Shown: positions 33,253-41,791, counted from the stretch's first letter. The stretch is 42,774 nt of DNA from Halieaceae bacterium UBA4452 (GCA_002389505.1 DGPA01000022.1:1-42774), one strand, 5' to 3'. Notes: a model not told the origin generated them from the letters alone. A program made the numbers and translations.

Positions 33253-34008
33253 TTAGCGACTGATGGTCCACCCAGCTTGCTCGAGAGCGAAACGCTCTTC
33301 ACCGAGGTTGCCCAGTGCAACAACCTGACCCGCGGCATTAAACTCAAAGCGTGTCACCGTATAGGTATCTACTGGCAATCCACTATCGTCATCGGTGTCC
33401 CAAGTCTGGGTCCAAACGTAAACGACATTACCCTGACCCACCGCCTCGATTAACTCCCACTTGTCTGGAGCCCACGTGTCAGCATCACCGCTCGCTAACC
33501 ACTCGAGCACCTGCTCTTTTCCAATGGGAGCATCGATAATGCCGCGAGCGACCGAAATATCCATCGTCTCATCACCACGCTGAATAACCGCGTTTACCAA
33601 TTCACCTGGCTTCCCACGAAAGTCGAGCTTGCCCATATTTTCTTCGTTGATCTCCAGCCCTCGTACCGAGAGAAATTGATCATCTGGCTGAAGAATACCT
33701 TCAACAGGACTACCGGGGATCACCGTGCCTACTATCATCCTGCCTTGCTCGTCATTTGGGTCCCAAGTAAATCCGAAACCCACATACCGACGGCGGTATA
33801 GCTGCCCGTCTTGAGCCATTAGCGCCTGGACGGCCGCTAGCGTTTCGGTCTTTCCTGTGGCATTCGCGGTCACCCACTTAGTTGCTGTTGCAATGTTGGG
33901 ATTTTCAGCCGGTGCGGGCACCTCACCAGCACTGCAAGCCGTCAATAGGGCAATAGCACTCATACTCAGTACACCCGTAACGGCGCGGTGTGTGATCAAT
34001 TTCAACAC
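33253..34008 (-). CDS. PDZ-domain lipoprotein
   Basis: I start it at GTG 34006-34008, six to seven bases after GAGGAA; this gives 251 residues with a lipoprotein signal (hydrophobic VTGVLSMSAIALLTAC, lipidated Cys25). The open frame extends 31 codons further upstream, but that would bury the signal. After a short linker comes a PDZ-like domain: YVGFGFTWDPNDEQGRM, VIPGSPVEGILQPDDQFLSVRG, then GKPGELVNAVIQRGDETMDISVARG. The C-terminal 75 residues, rich in Trp, Asp and Thr, look like a small beta domain that I do not recognise. It is probably in a periplasmic leaflet of the inner or outer membrane. No protease domain is present. A strong terminator follows. Confidence 0.8.
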   Translation of the reverse strand: MLKLITHRAVTGVLSMSAIALLTACSAGEVPAPAENPNIATATKWVTANATGKTETLAAVQALMAQDGQLYRRRYVGFGFTWDPNDEQGRMIVGTVIPGSPVEGILQPDDQFLSVRGLEINEENMGKLDFRGKPGELVNAVIQRGDETMDISVARGIIDAPIGKEQVLEWLASGDADTWAPDKWELIEAVGQGNVVYVWTQTWDTDDDSGLPVDTYTVTRFEFNAAGQVVALGNLGEERFALEQAGWTISR

Positions 34009-34245
34009 GATAAGTTCCTCTATTTGTCTACATTTCTTCGATGTCTTAGCCATCAGTGATGGCTCTTCGGAGGAAACCCTATCACTCCTCGATACTAACA
34101 ATCAACGCCGCGAACGCGGCTCAATGCCCTCTCGTTCACGATCGTCAATGAGCGGTTAATAGCGCTCAACAAGCCTCGGCACCGTTGCCGTGCTGATATT
34201 GCACCCGCATCCGTTGCGAGTATTGCCCCAATCGCTAATGCCTAC

Positions 34246-34704
34246 CTATGCCAGCTCTAAACTGTACTTATGGAATAGGTCGTCTCGGACAAAGCCCAAA
34301 CGGTGGTAAAGCGATTGTGCTGCGGCATTGTCCTTGGCTGTTTCAAGATCGAGTCGCGCCATCCCCAAGCTTCTGGCATGCTGCTCCGCAGCAGCCATTA
34401 ATCCTCTGCCTAACCCTTGACGGCGCGCACCCTGGTCGACATAAAGATCATACAACACGTAGTACTCCACCAAGTCGACCGAACACAGGGCGGGGTACAA
34501 CTGGGTGAAGCCTAACAGCACACCATCGCTGTCCTCGGCGAGAAAAATCACCGATCGCCGCTCACTAAGGTTGGTGCTGAGCCAGGACCTTGCTGCCGCC
34601 AGATCGGACGCACAGGCATAAAATTGACGGTAGGCGTCGAATAAAACACTGAGCTCACTGAGATCGTCCAGTGACGCCGGACGATATCGGCCTTCTTCTG
34701 ACAT
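34246..34704 (-). CDS. GNAT-family N-acetyltransferase
   Basis: Acetyl-CoA-dependent acetyltransferase, 152 residues. Motif A is YDLYVDQGARRQGLGRGLMAAAEQHA, listed here only as its key part RRQGLG, the pyrophosphate loop. Motif B is ARLDLETAKDNAAAQSLYHRLGF with the typical Asn and Tyr of the family. The substrate may be an amino acid, amine or protein; the family call cannot decide this. GGAGG lies eight to nine bases before the ATG. It is 126 bases downstream of the amidohydrolase gene, and that gap holds a perfect palindrome, so it may have its own promoter. Confidence 0.9.
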   Translation of the reverse strand: MSEEGRYRPASLDDLSELSVLFDAYRQFYACASDLAAARSWLSTNLSERRSVIFLAEDSDGVLLGFTQLYPALCSVDLVEYYVLYDLYVDQGARRQGLGRGLMAAAEQHARSLGMARLDLETAKDNAAAQSLYHRLGFVRDDLFHKYSLELA

Positions 34705-34760
34705 AATCGGTTACCTCCACACTGCCAGCCGTCGACTCCTGGTGGTGTTGCTGACTCGCT

Positions 34761-34774
34761 AGATTCGCGAATCT
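34761..34774. promoter_or_regulatory. 14-base perfect palindrome upstream of the GNAT gene
   Basis: AGATTCGCGAATCT is self-complementary without a spacer. It lies 57-70 bases before the GNAT ATG and is followed at once by CCGTG-GA-CACGG (34775-34786). It could be an operator or a short transcript hairpin; no promoter hexamers are obvious. Confidence 0.35.
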
Positions 34775-34830
34775 CCGTGGACACGGCGTAGCTGGTTGCC
34801 CCGCTGAAGGGCTATTGGCCATCCATACTC

Positions 34831-36192
34831 TCAATGCTCGTTTTTTACTAGCACGCCACCCTTTATAACGACCGACACCGTTTGCAAGCGATGAATGGCC
34901 GCAAGCGGATCCCCTTTTACCGCCACCAAATCCCCGTAGCGGCCCATCTCAATAGCGCCCACATCTGCCTCCAAGCCCATATGTTTAGCGGCGACTGACG
35001 TCGCCGACTTAATCGCATCCATGGGACTCATGCCCCGCTCGACCATAATGGCAAACTGCCAGCCGCCCATGTCATGGGGTAAGACCCCAGCGTCGGTGCC
35101 ATACAGAATGGGTACACCCGCGCGATAAGCCTTCTCAAACACTAGCCGCTGAGCGTCGGTGGTATCACTATTTCGCTGCAAAAATTCGGCCGGGTAGCCC
35201 TGTTCTCGACCCACGGTATCGGTATAGGTGCCGTTGTAGACATCCATCGAAAAGGCCACACCCTGCTGTGCGGCGAGCGCGATGGTGTCATCCTCTAAAA
35301 GCGACGCGTGTTCAAGAGAGTCAACGCCCGCTGCGATTGCATCCTGCCCCGACTGATCACTGTGCACATGGGCGGTGACCTTGACATCTCTGGCATGGGC
35401 CACGCGTACTACCGCTGTAAGATCTTCCCGGGTCATTTCAGGCGCCCCTGGATCTATGCCCAAGGAGAACACCGCTCCTGAAGCAATCACCTTGATGAAA
35501 TCAGCGCCCGCATCGATCGCCGCCTCAGTGCGGGCCGCAAATGCCTCTGGGCTGCTGGCGATGCCCCGCTGGGAATCCGGCGGTAGTTGATCAACCCGTA
35601 TACCGGGAAATCTCAAATCACCACCCCCACCGGGTATGGTCAAGTAGGGGCCGGCTGTTTGTAAACGCGGCCCCAATGCTTCACCCGCCTCTATGAGGCG
35701 ACGTGCTTCATAGAGGGTGCTAGGAAACCAAGCACCCGTGTGACGCACCGTGGTAAAACCCGTTGCTAAGGTCGTTCGAGCATTTTCGAGAACCAGTGCC
35801 AAGTGATCGGCCGGTGTGCGTGTGATGTACACACGGTAATCTACGGAGTCTTCGGGATTGGTATCAAAGTGCACATGAGTATTGATAAGCCCGGGCAAGC
35901 AGGTGTAGTCACCAAGATCGATCGTTTGTATGGTGGTGTTATCGTCACCGGGTTGCGCTACGACATGGTCACTGTTAGCTCGCGGCGTCGGCCTTACGGC
36001 TTGGATGCGATCCCCTACCAGGACAACGTCCTGATTCGACAGCGCATGATCTTCAAGGCCGTCGATGAGGGATCCGCAGCGAATAACGGTGGTAGTAGGC
36101 AACTCGGGTGAAGTCAATGGGACTGGCGGTGGTGTGCTATCCGAACACGCCCAGAGCCAGCACATCGCCACCGTCATGGCGACTCGTTTCAT
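34831..36192 (-). CDS. amidohydrolase-superfamily lipoprotein (prolidase/imidazolonepropionase-like)
   Basis: Metal-dependent hydrolase, 453 residues. The N-terminus has a lipoprotein signal with CWLWACSDS (Cys16 lipidated), then a Pro/Thr-rich linker. The TIM-barrel metal sites are all visible: GLINTHVHFDT (His-x-His), DFIKVIASG (likely carboxylated Lys), TAHVHSDQSG, SLEHASLL and YGTDAGVLPHD (catalytic Asp). This pattern is that of the binuclear branch that includes Xaa-Pro dipeptidases from Caulobacter and marine samples, so hydrolysis of proline-containing dipeptides or related amides outside the cytoplasm is plausible. GAGG lies 11 bases before the ATG. A TATAAT hexamer on the minus strand at 36292-36297 may belong to its promoter. 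Confidence 0.9.
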   Translation of the reverse strand: MKRVAMTVAMCWLWACSDSTPPPVPLTSPELPTTTVIRCGSLIDGLEDHALSNQDVVLVGDRIQAVRPTPRANSDHVVAQPGDDNTTIQTIDLGDYTCLPGLINTHVHFDTNPEDSVDYRVYITRTPADHLALVLENARTTLATGFTTVRHTGAWFPSTLYEARRLIEAGEALGPRLQTAGPYLTIPGGGGDLRFPGIRVDQLPPDSQRGIASSPEAFAARTEAAIDAGADFIKVIASGAVFSLGIDPGAPEMTREDLTAVVRVAHARDVKVTAHVHSDQSGQDAIAAGVDSLEHASLLEDDTIALAAQQGVAFSMDVYNGTYTDTVGREQGYPAEFLQRNSDTTDAQRLVFEKAYRAGVPILYGTDAGVLPHDMGGWQFAIMVERGMSPMDAIKSATSVAAKHMGLEADVGAIEMGRYGDLVAVKGDPLAAIHRLQTVSVVIKGGVLVKNEH

Positions 36193-36402
36193 GGCAATAG
36201 TGACCTCATACTTCTCGACTGGGTTAATGGGCTAGCGTATTTTCCGCCGCTACCGGTACTGAAATATCGGCAATTTGTGCACCCTTTTACCATTATAGTA
36301 TTCACAAGGGAAACGGCACACAAACTCAAGCGGCGCAGACAATCCTCGGCAAGGGACGGTGGCGTAGCAACGTAAACGGTGGGTAAAACAAGCGCGTCCA
36401 CC

Positions 36403-36424
36403 AAAAACCCCGCACTCGGCGGGG
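36403..36424 (-). terminator. intrinsic terminator of the tRNA-Arg gene
   Basis: On the minus strand CCCCGC-CGAGT-GCGGGG forms a perfect six-base stem with a five-base loop, followed by five T. It begins about ten bases after the CCA end of the tRNA. Confidence 0.85.
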
Positions 36425-36433
36425 CTTCAAATG

Positions 36434-36510
36434 TGGCGCGCCCGGCACGATTCGAACGTGCGACCCCCTGATTCGTAGTCAGGTACTCTATCCAGCTGAG
36501 CTACGGGCGC
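36434..36510 (-). tRNA. tRNA-Arg (anticodon ACG)
   Basis: A 77-base cloverleaf. The acceptor stem is GCGCCCG paired with CGGGCGC, discriminator G, and CCA encoded in the DNA. The D arm is GCTC-AGCTGGATA-GAGT. The anticodon stem CCTGA/TCAGG holds the loop CTACGAA with anticodon ACG; A34 is expected to be edited to inosine by TadA so that CGU, CGC and CGA are read. The T arm is GCACG-TTCGAAT-CGTGC. It stands alone with its own promoter and terminator. Confidence 0.98.
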
Positions 36511-36521
36511 GAAAGCCGCGT

Positions 36522-36549
36522 AGTATATCGACTAGGCACTAAGGGTCAA
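36522..36549 (-). promoter_or_regulatory. sigma-70 promoter of tRNA-Arg
   Basis: On the minus strand TTGACC (36544-36549), a 16-base spacer and TATACT (36522-36527), five of six matches to each consensus hexamer. The stretch between the -10 and the tRNA is GC-rich (ACGCGGC), like the discriminator of stable-RNA promoters under stringent control. The tRNA 5' end is 11 bases beyond the -10. Confidence 0.85.
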
Positions 36550-36613
36550 GCCCATCACCCTGCGCGACGCTAAGCCCCGACTGCCCTCTACTGGGTATCC
36601 GGCGAGCAACACC

Positions 36614-38143
36614 TTACTGCCGTTTAAGTACCGAAAAAATGCCCCACAACGAAGGCAGGAGCAATAGGGAAACCGGTACCGCAGTTACCACGATAAAACT
36701 TTGTAGTTTCGCGACCCCCCCAGAAGGACCCGCTAGCAGCACCATGGCAGTAACGCCCATTGCTAGCCCCCAAAATAGACGCAACCATCGAGGTGGATGT
36801 TCAAGACCCGAGGAAACGACCGCCAGGCTGTAGGTCATAGAGTCGCCGGTGGTCGCCACAAACAGCACCGTTAACACTAAAAAAAGTGCGGAAATGAGGC
36901 CATTTAATGGCACTGCATTGGTAATCGCCAATAGTGCGGCGGGCAAATTAAAACCCTCAAAAGGGTCAGTGATAATGCCCGGCGTTGCTATCTCAAAGCC
37001 CAGGCCCGTCCCGCCAAGAATTGAAAACCACATCATCGTCAGCAAGGGTGAAATGATGGACATGAGTAAAATGACTTCTCGGGCAGTACGGCCGCGACTA
37101 ATCCGAGCAATAAATATGGCCATCATGGGGCTGTAGCCAATGAACCAACCCCAGAAGAACACCGTCCAGAGCGACAGCCAGCCTGGGTCACCAAACAGGC
37201 CCGCCTCGCCCCGATAAAGCGCCTGCGGGCCAAGCCATTGTAGATGGACAACCAACGCTTCAAAAAACGAGGTGACGATAAATCCGGTGGGGCCCGCCAA
37301 CAACAGAAAAGCGAGCAATGCGCCGCCGAGAATAATGTTTATGCGGCTCAATATTTGAATGCCTTTATGCATGCCGCTGACCGCAGAGCTTAGATACACT
37401 ACCATTAGCAGGGCTATAGTGATCAATTGCGCGGTCTTGCTGTCGCTCGTGCCATAGAGCTCACTCATCCCATAGCTCACCTGCAGCCCCAAAAACCCAA
37501 TGGGCCCAACCGTTCCCGCAAACACCGCTAGCACAGAGACGATATCAGCAATATCACCCCAACGTCCGCGCACACCCTTCTCGCCTAGGAGTGGATAGAG
37601 TAACGTCCGCGGGGCCAGGGGCAGACCTTTTTCACTATGAAGTCTCATGAGTATGATCGCCCCTAGACTGCCCAATATAGACCAGGCTAAAAACCCCCAA
37701 TGAAGAAACGATTGGGACAGGGCGTATTTGACTGCGTCGGCTGAATTAGGAACAACCTCGCCAAACACCGGTGGTGGGACCACGAAGTGAGCAAGCGGTT
37801 CAGCCGCCGCCCAAAACACGCCGCCGCCGGCCAGCAAGGTACATAACACCATGGCGATCCATTGAAAGGCAGGAAATTCTGGCGCACTGATATTACCTAA
37901 ACGGACACTCGCGCTTGGACGAGTAGCCACATAAATAGCTATCGCAAAATTAGCCAGTAACAACAGCTGCCAGAAAAAACCGAAGTATCGGGCGCTCCAG
38001 TTAAAGCTTACATTCACAACGCGGTTAAAGAGGCTATGGTCGTAGAAAAAAAGTGCTAAAAATAAACAGACCAAGGCAGTTGAGGTGACAACCACTCGGG
38101 TACGAGTCGACTGATCAGCCACGACTGCAGAACTATCTGACAT
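36614..38143 (-). CDS. BCCT-family transporter
   Basis: Betaine/carnitine/choline-type secondary transporter with twelve hydrophobic segments, 509 residues from ATG 38141-38143 (GGAT eight bases upstream; a TTG seven codons earlier is possible). The family signature in the eighth helix is WTVFFWGWFIGYSPMM followed by ARISRGRTAREV, and GMHKGIQILSRIN is also typical. The aromatic residues of helix 8 form the cation-binding box for trimethylammonium groups in BetP; here the positions carry Trp, Trp, Phe and Tyr. The glycine-rich helix-3 stretch before AEPLAHF reads LAGGGVFW instead of the usual Gly-Met-Gly-x-Gly, so ion coupling may differ. There is no long regulatory tail. It follows the DUF3726-like gene by 100 bases. 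Confidence 0.92.
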   Translation of the reverse strand: MSDSSAVVADQSTRTRVVVTSTALVCLFLALFFYDHSLFNRVVNVSFNWSARYFGFFWQLLLLANFAIAIYVATRPSASVRLGNISAPEFPAFQWIAMVLCTLLAGGGVFWAAAEPLAHFVVPPPVFGEVVPNSADAVKYALSQSFLHWGFLAWSILGSLGAIILMRLHSEKGLPLAPRTLLYPLLGEKGVRGRWGDIADIVSVLAVFAGTVGPIGFLGLQVSYGMSELYGTSDSKTAQLITIALLMVVYLSSAVSGMHKGIQILSRINIILGGALLAFLLLAGPTGFIVTSFFEALVVHLQWLGPQALYRGEAGLFGDPGWLSLWTVFFWGWFIGYSPMMAIFIARISRGRTAREVILLMSIISPLLTMMWFSILGGTGLGFEIATPGIITDPFEGFNLPAALLAITNAVPLNGLISALFLVLTVLFVATTGDSMTYSLAVVSSGLEHPPRWLRLFWGLAMGVTAMVLLAGPSGGVAKLQSFIVVTAVPVSLLLLPSLWGIFSVLKRQ

Positions 38144-38243
38144 AACAGAGGATCCAAACAACAAGGGAGGTGAATATGGTAACGGATGAATCGATTACAT
38201 GCACGGCAAGCTAACAACTGTACCCTCGGCCTATTTCGGGCGG

Positions 38244-38999
38244 TTAGTCTTCTTCACCGGCTCCACGGGATGACACTGCAGACGAGGCGACTAGGGTCAT
38301 ATGGGCGAGTACTTTGAGGCGCTCCCACAGCGACACTTCTACTTCTATACCGTTGACCATGGCCCGATCACGGACTGCCATGAGATCCGACTCCTCGTGC
38401 TTAGCTAATAAGTCATAGCGAAAATCCGAGCGCATCGTAGGCAGTAAGTCCACGTGGTTAGCCATGACTATAGTAATGCCGCTGTTAGGCTCATTTTCTT
38501 CAGGCACTTCCTCCACCGAATACACGCGTATTGATGGCGCTGATGAATTTGCACGAAAGCCCACGACCTGCTCTGTTAGGGGTATTTGTGCATTACGCCA
38601 AAAGGCGGTGATATTCATACCCCGTCCCGCGAGGCGCGCAAGGTAACCCATGATCAGCTGCCGCTGCCGGCAACGGCGAATTTTAATGACCGACAAACCT
38701 CGAGCCCGGGCCTTAGCAAACGCTAATTCAAGCGCAAGATTAGACGAACGCAGTACACTGAGATCTTGGCCATCGATGACCGCTAGATCACCGTCCTGAT
38801 ACAAAATTTGCGGCAGAGTGTCGGGATCCTCTTCCATTAGGTGCTGCAAGCCGGCATTCAACGCTTCAAGCCCGTGCAAGTCAAAACTTTCCATCCACGC
38901 GACCATATCGGCAGCATCATCCGCGTGACCATCAGAAAAGCCAATGCCTATAAACGCTTTACGCGACAGCCCCTGTAGTTCATTAAACGAGACATTCAT
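38244..38999 (-). CDS. DUF3726-like protein of unknown function
   Basis: About 251 residues, soluble, no signal peptide. The opening NVSFNELQGLSRKAFIGIGF followed by a helical region with ADDAADMVAWMESFDLHGL resembles the DUF3726 family as I remember it; this assignment needs a profile search. The N-terminal part is faintly like the helical start of the malate/L-lactate dehydrogenase type 2 family. The rest is alpha/beta with a basic patch (KIRRCRQRQ) in the middle and an acidic end. ATG 38997-38999 lies six bases after GGTG; GTG 39006-39008 and ATG 39000-39002 are alternatives. It follows the 583-residue gene closely (about 27 bases) and precedes the BCCT gene, so it belongs to the same transcription unit. 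No activity is known. Confidence 0.65.
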   Translation of the reverse strand: MNVSFNELQGLSRKAFIGIGFSDGHADDAADMVAWMESFDLHGLEALNAGLQHLMEEDPDTLPQILYQDGDLAVIDGQDLSVLRSSNLALELAFAKARARGLSVIKIRRCRQRQLIMGYLARLAGRGMNITAFWRNAQIPLTEQVVGFRANSSAPSIRVYSVEEVPEENEPNSGITIVMANHVDLLPTMRSDFRYDLLAKHEESDLMAVRDRAMVNGIEVEVSLWERLKVLAHMTLVASSAVSSRGAGEED

Positions 39000-39026
39000 C
39001 ATTTTCACCAGTACTCATCGACGCGA

Positions 39027-40778
39027 CTACTTTGTGGCTAGTTGCGCGGCAGATTCGCCACTACTATCTGATGGCATTAACGGAAAACTCCAGTCATCAA
39101 ATGCACTCAAGTCAGCGGGTTCTTCATTTAATTCATCGATCAACGGAGCACCTTGAAAAAAGGTCACGCGCACCCACCGATCGCTGCGCGGGTCAAACCG
39201 ATTGGCGCCTAAAAATGAAAGCTTTGTTCGCAGCAAGTGGATAGGCTTCATATCCCGATGCCAGAGATTAGCGCGTATCTCACCGTAGGGGGTTGCTGCC
39301 ATTGTTTGAATGCGCCGAATAATGTCCATGAACTTAGGCTGGGCCATGAGGAACTCAATGGTCAATGCCCGGGGATGCTCCTCAAGGTAATCGCTTATCG
39401 CCCGGTATGTGCGCTGTGCACGGGGCGCAATGGCAAGCGACAGTTCCTTTTCCACACCGTCCTCGGCACCGCGTACACCTAACCTCGGCTCCTCTTTTTC
39501 CACAGAGCGATACCAAAACCAATGGCAGGAGACTGGGTCGTCAAAATCCTCAGACAATGCCCAGTCTAAGTGGGTTTCGATGACTTGCTTGAGCTGTACC
39601 AGCGGCATGTCGGGAGTGAGATCCAACTTCTCATCAACGCCCATCGCATCCTCGAGGACGTCGACCTGTGCTGGGTACAATTCGATGAGCAGCGCGTTTA
39701 ACAGTTCCTGTGACTCCAGCGATAACGCCGCTTCGCCCCAATCGGTGAGTTGTTGCCATAAATCAGGTTCAATGGCAATTTGCTCTAACCACGCGATAAC
39801 CCCGGAAAGCTCCTCAATCACCGCTGCATTACGCGAGGTTTGATGAGTGTCCATAACTACTGTCTCGACAAAGTAATGATAGGCACGCCGACAAAGCAGG
39901 AGTAGCTGAGACCGATCTTCTTCACTGGGTATCTGCATTTTTGCCAGGGCCAATGCCTGCTCCCGTGCATGTATCCACTGATTAATCAATTGAGGATGGT
40001 TGATCAGAAATGGCGCCATGCCAAGGCCCGTTGAGTTACCAATACCCAAATAGCGTTGCAAATCTATGTGCAAGCCCACCGCCGAGTGCGCATGACGGTG
40101 CCGCGCAATATGCTCAACTTGAGCGATAGAAAATTGTCGCAGAACGTAGACGGCCGTCATTTGCGCCGAAAACGGCCGACGAAAATCAGCGTTTTCTTTC
40201 AAACGTCCGAAGTCAGCGATGCCAAATTTACCGTTGCCGTACACGGCTGTCGTACGATAGAGATACCCCGCTTCTTTCAATAAGGACACCGGTGGTTGAC
40301 TGCCCTTTGACAGCGCATCGACAAAGACGTCAAAGTTACGAACACTTTTATTGGCCCTTGAGATAACCAGTAATCGCGGATGCTGACGTCCCGCTTCCTG
40401 TAGTGGAATATTTTCTGCAAGGGAGGTCATGAGCGCATCTTCAACGTCACCCTCAACCAAGCCAAAGGTCACGTCCCAGGCATTGGCAATCACTCGGTCT
40501 GAGCGCTGACTATCATCCAAACGTTGAGAAAAAATCACTGCATGATAGCGGCCATAAGGGGTCTGGATGCGATAGATGGCCTGACCATGACCCAGGGCAT
40601 CGAGCTCGAAACGATCGCAGCTGATATGCCAGCGTTGCCGGCCCATTTGACGAATCAGGCTACGCGCAAAGCTCAAGCGGCTAGCGTTGAGCGATCCGAG
40701 TCGTTCTAAATCCATGACCAAAGCCGGGGGCCTTAGCACGGGGGTCAACTGCGCAGGCTCGGTTATTAGCTCGATCAT
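39027..40778 (-). CDS. 583-residue conserved-looking protein of unknown family
   Basis: I do not recognise a characterised family. The protein is soluble, without signal peptide or membrane segments. The first 200 residues are alpha/beta with PPALVMDLERLGSLNASRLS, and GYLYRTTAVYGNGKFGIADF. A central, Gly-rich block YLGIGNSTGLGMAPFLINHP (around 265-285) follows several His (VEHIARHRHAHSAVGLH) and looks like the most functional part. The second half is helical and acidic, and a near-C-terminal block has IRANLWHRDMKPIHLLRTKL. Its ATG overlaps the stop of the M19-like gene as ATGA (40775-40778), so the two are translationally coupled, and the DUF3726-like gene follows within 30 bases. This fixes its role to the same pathway as its neighbours. 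Confidence 0.8.
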   Translation of the reverse strand: MIELITEPAQLTPVLRPPALVMDLERLGSLNASRLSFARSLIRQMGRQRWHISCDRFELDALGHGQAIYRIQTPYGRYHAVIFSQRLDDSQRSDRVIANAWDVTFGLVEGDVEDALMTSLAENIPLQEAGRQHPRLLVISRANKSVRNFDVFVDALSKGSQPPVSLLKEAGYLYRTTAVYGNGKFGIADFGRLKENADFRRPFSAQMTAVYVLRQFSIAQVEHIARHRHAHSAVGLHIDLQRYLGIGNSTGLGMAPFLINHPQLINQWIHAREQALALAKMQIPSEEDRSQLLLLCRRAYHYFVETVVMDTHQTSRNAAVIEELSGVIAWLEQIAIEPDLWQQLTDWGEAALSLESQELLNALLIELYPAQVDVLEDAMGVDEKLDLTPDMPLVQLKQVIETHLDWALSEDFDDPVSCHWFWYRSVEKEEPRLGVRGAEDGVEKELSLAIAPRAQRTYRAISDYLEEHPRALTIEFLMAQPKFMDIIRRIQTMAATPYGEIRANLWHRDMKPIHLLRTKLSFLGANRFDPRSDRWVRVTFFQGAPLIDELNEEPADLSAFDDWSFPLMPSDSSGESAAQLATK

Positions 40779-41791
40779 GGCACGGGTTCATCGACGGCAG
40801 CAGCACTCTGCGGGCTGGCTACGCGAGTCAATAAGTCAAGCCAATTGCCCCCCATAATCTTGGCGAGTTCCTCAGTAGAGAAGCCACGCTGGGCCAGTGC
40901 TCGGGCAATCGTTGGAAAATCGCTATTGTCTTGAAACCACGATAATGCGTCTGGCCAACCAGCGTTGCTTGAGGATCCCTCGCCGTAATCCATGACCTTT
41001 GACCAGCGTCCGGTGCGCATCCATTCAAGCACCGATTGGGGCTGTGCTTGGCAGAGATCTGACCCCAAGCCGATACGGTCAATACCTAAGCGTTCACCGG
41101 TCCATACGACCATGTCACAAAAATCATCCAACGTGCACTGGGGACCATTTTTAAGATGGAACGGGTACAGGGAAAATCCTACTAAGCCCTCATTTGCCGC
41201 AATTGCATCAATGACTTTATCGGACTTATTGCGCAGTGCTGGATGAAAGTGGCTGGGATTGGCATGAGAAATAATCACCGACTGCTGGGAATAGTCGATC
41301 GCCTCGAGGGTAGATCGCTCAGCACTGTGGGACATATCAATGACCATACCCACGCGATTCATTTCACGTACAACTTGTTTGCCAAAGCGCGTCAGACCGC
41401 TATCCTCATCTTCATAGCAGCCGCAGGCTAATAAGCTTTGGTTATTGTAGGTGAGCTGCATAATCATCAGCCCCAAGCGACGCATGACTTCTACTAGGCG
41501 AATTTCATCCTCAATGGGCGAGCAATTTTGTGCACCAAAAATAATCCCAACGCGACCTTCCTCTTTGGCTTTATGGATATCTTCTGGCGCATAAACCGGC
41601 CGTATTAAATCAGGATACGCCTCAAAACGATTGTTCCATTCACCAAACCGCGTCAGGGTCTCGCGGGTATTTTCATGGTATGCCAAAGTAACGTGGACAG
41701 CATTAAGACCGCCTTCGTGCATCTGTTCGAAAATCGTCCGTGACCAAGCCGAGTACTGCAAGCCATCAATGACAACACCCGAAGCCTTCAT
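40775..41791 (-). CDS. M19 (renal dipeptidase-like) family protein lacking N-terminal metal ligands
   Basis: 338 residues of the M19 TIM-barrel family: GRVGIIFGAQN, VIDMSHSAERS, SVIISHANPSHFHPALRNKSD, RIGLGSDL and IMGGNWLDLL. True M19 dipeptidases start with Asp-x-His-x-Asp, where His and Asp bind zinc; here the stretch is DGLQY (9-13), with Leu and Tyr in those places. The bridging Glu after the third strand is also not apparent (IIFGAQN). The two later His remain. As I remember, related DGL-type proteins are encoded near glycine-betaine and dimethylglycine catabolic genes in Pseudomonas. Activity on a dipeptide is therefore doubtful. GAGGAG lies six bases before the ATG. The stop overlaps the next gene. 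Confidence 0.88.
   Translation of the reverse strand: MKASGVVIDGLQYSAWSRTIFEQMHEGGLNAVHVTLAYHENTRETLTRFGEWNNRFEAYPDLIRPVYAPEDIHKAKEEGRVGIIFGAQNCSPIEDEIRLVEVMRRLGLMIMQLTYNNQSLLACGCYEDEDSGLTRFGKQVVREMNRVGMVIDMSHSAERSTLEAIDYSQQSVIISHANPSHFHPALRNKSDKVIDAIAANEGLVGFSLYPFHLKNGPQCTLDDFCDMVVWTGERLGIDRIGLGSDLCQAQPQSVLEWMRTGRWSKVMDYGEGSSSNAGWPDALSWFQDNSDFPTIARALAQRGFSTEELAKIMGGNWLDLLTRVASPQSAAAVDEPVP

Noticed and set aside
36292..36297. TATAAT hexamer as a firm promoter of the amidohydrolase gene
   Set aside because: No -35 hexamer at a suitable distance and no extended -10; kept only as a remark.
38161..38214. Near-perfect ribosome site (AGGGAGGTG) followed by a 12-codon plus-strand frame between the BCCT and DUF3726-like genes
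   Set aside because: The frame is antisense to the operon, very short and without similarity; the match is probably chance.
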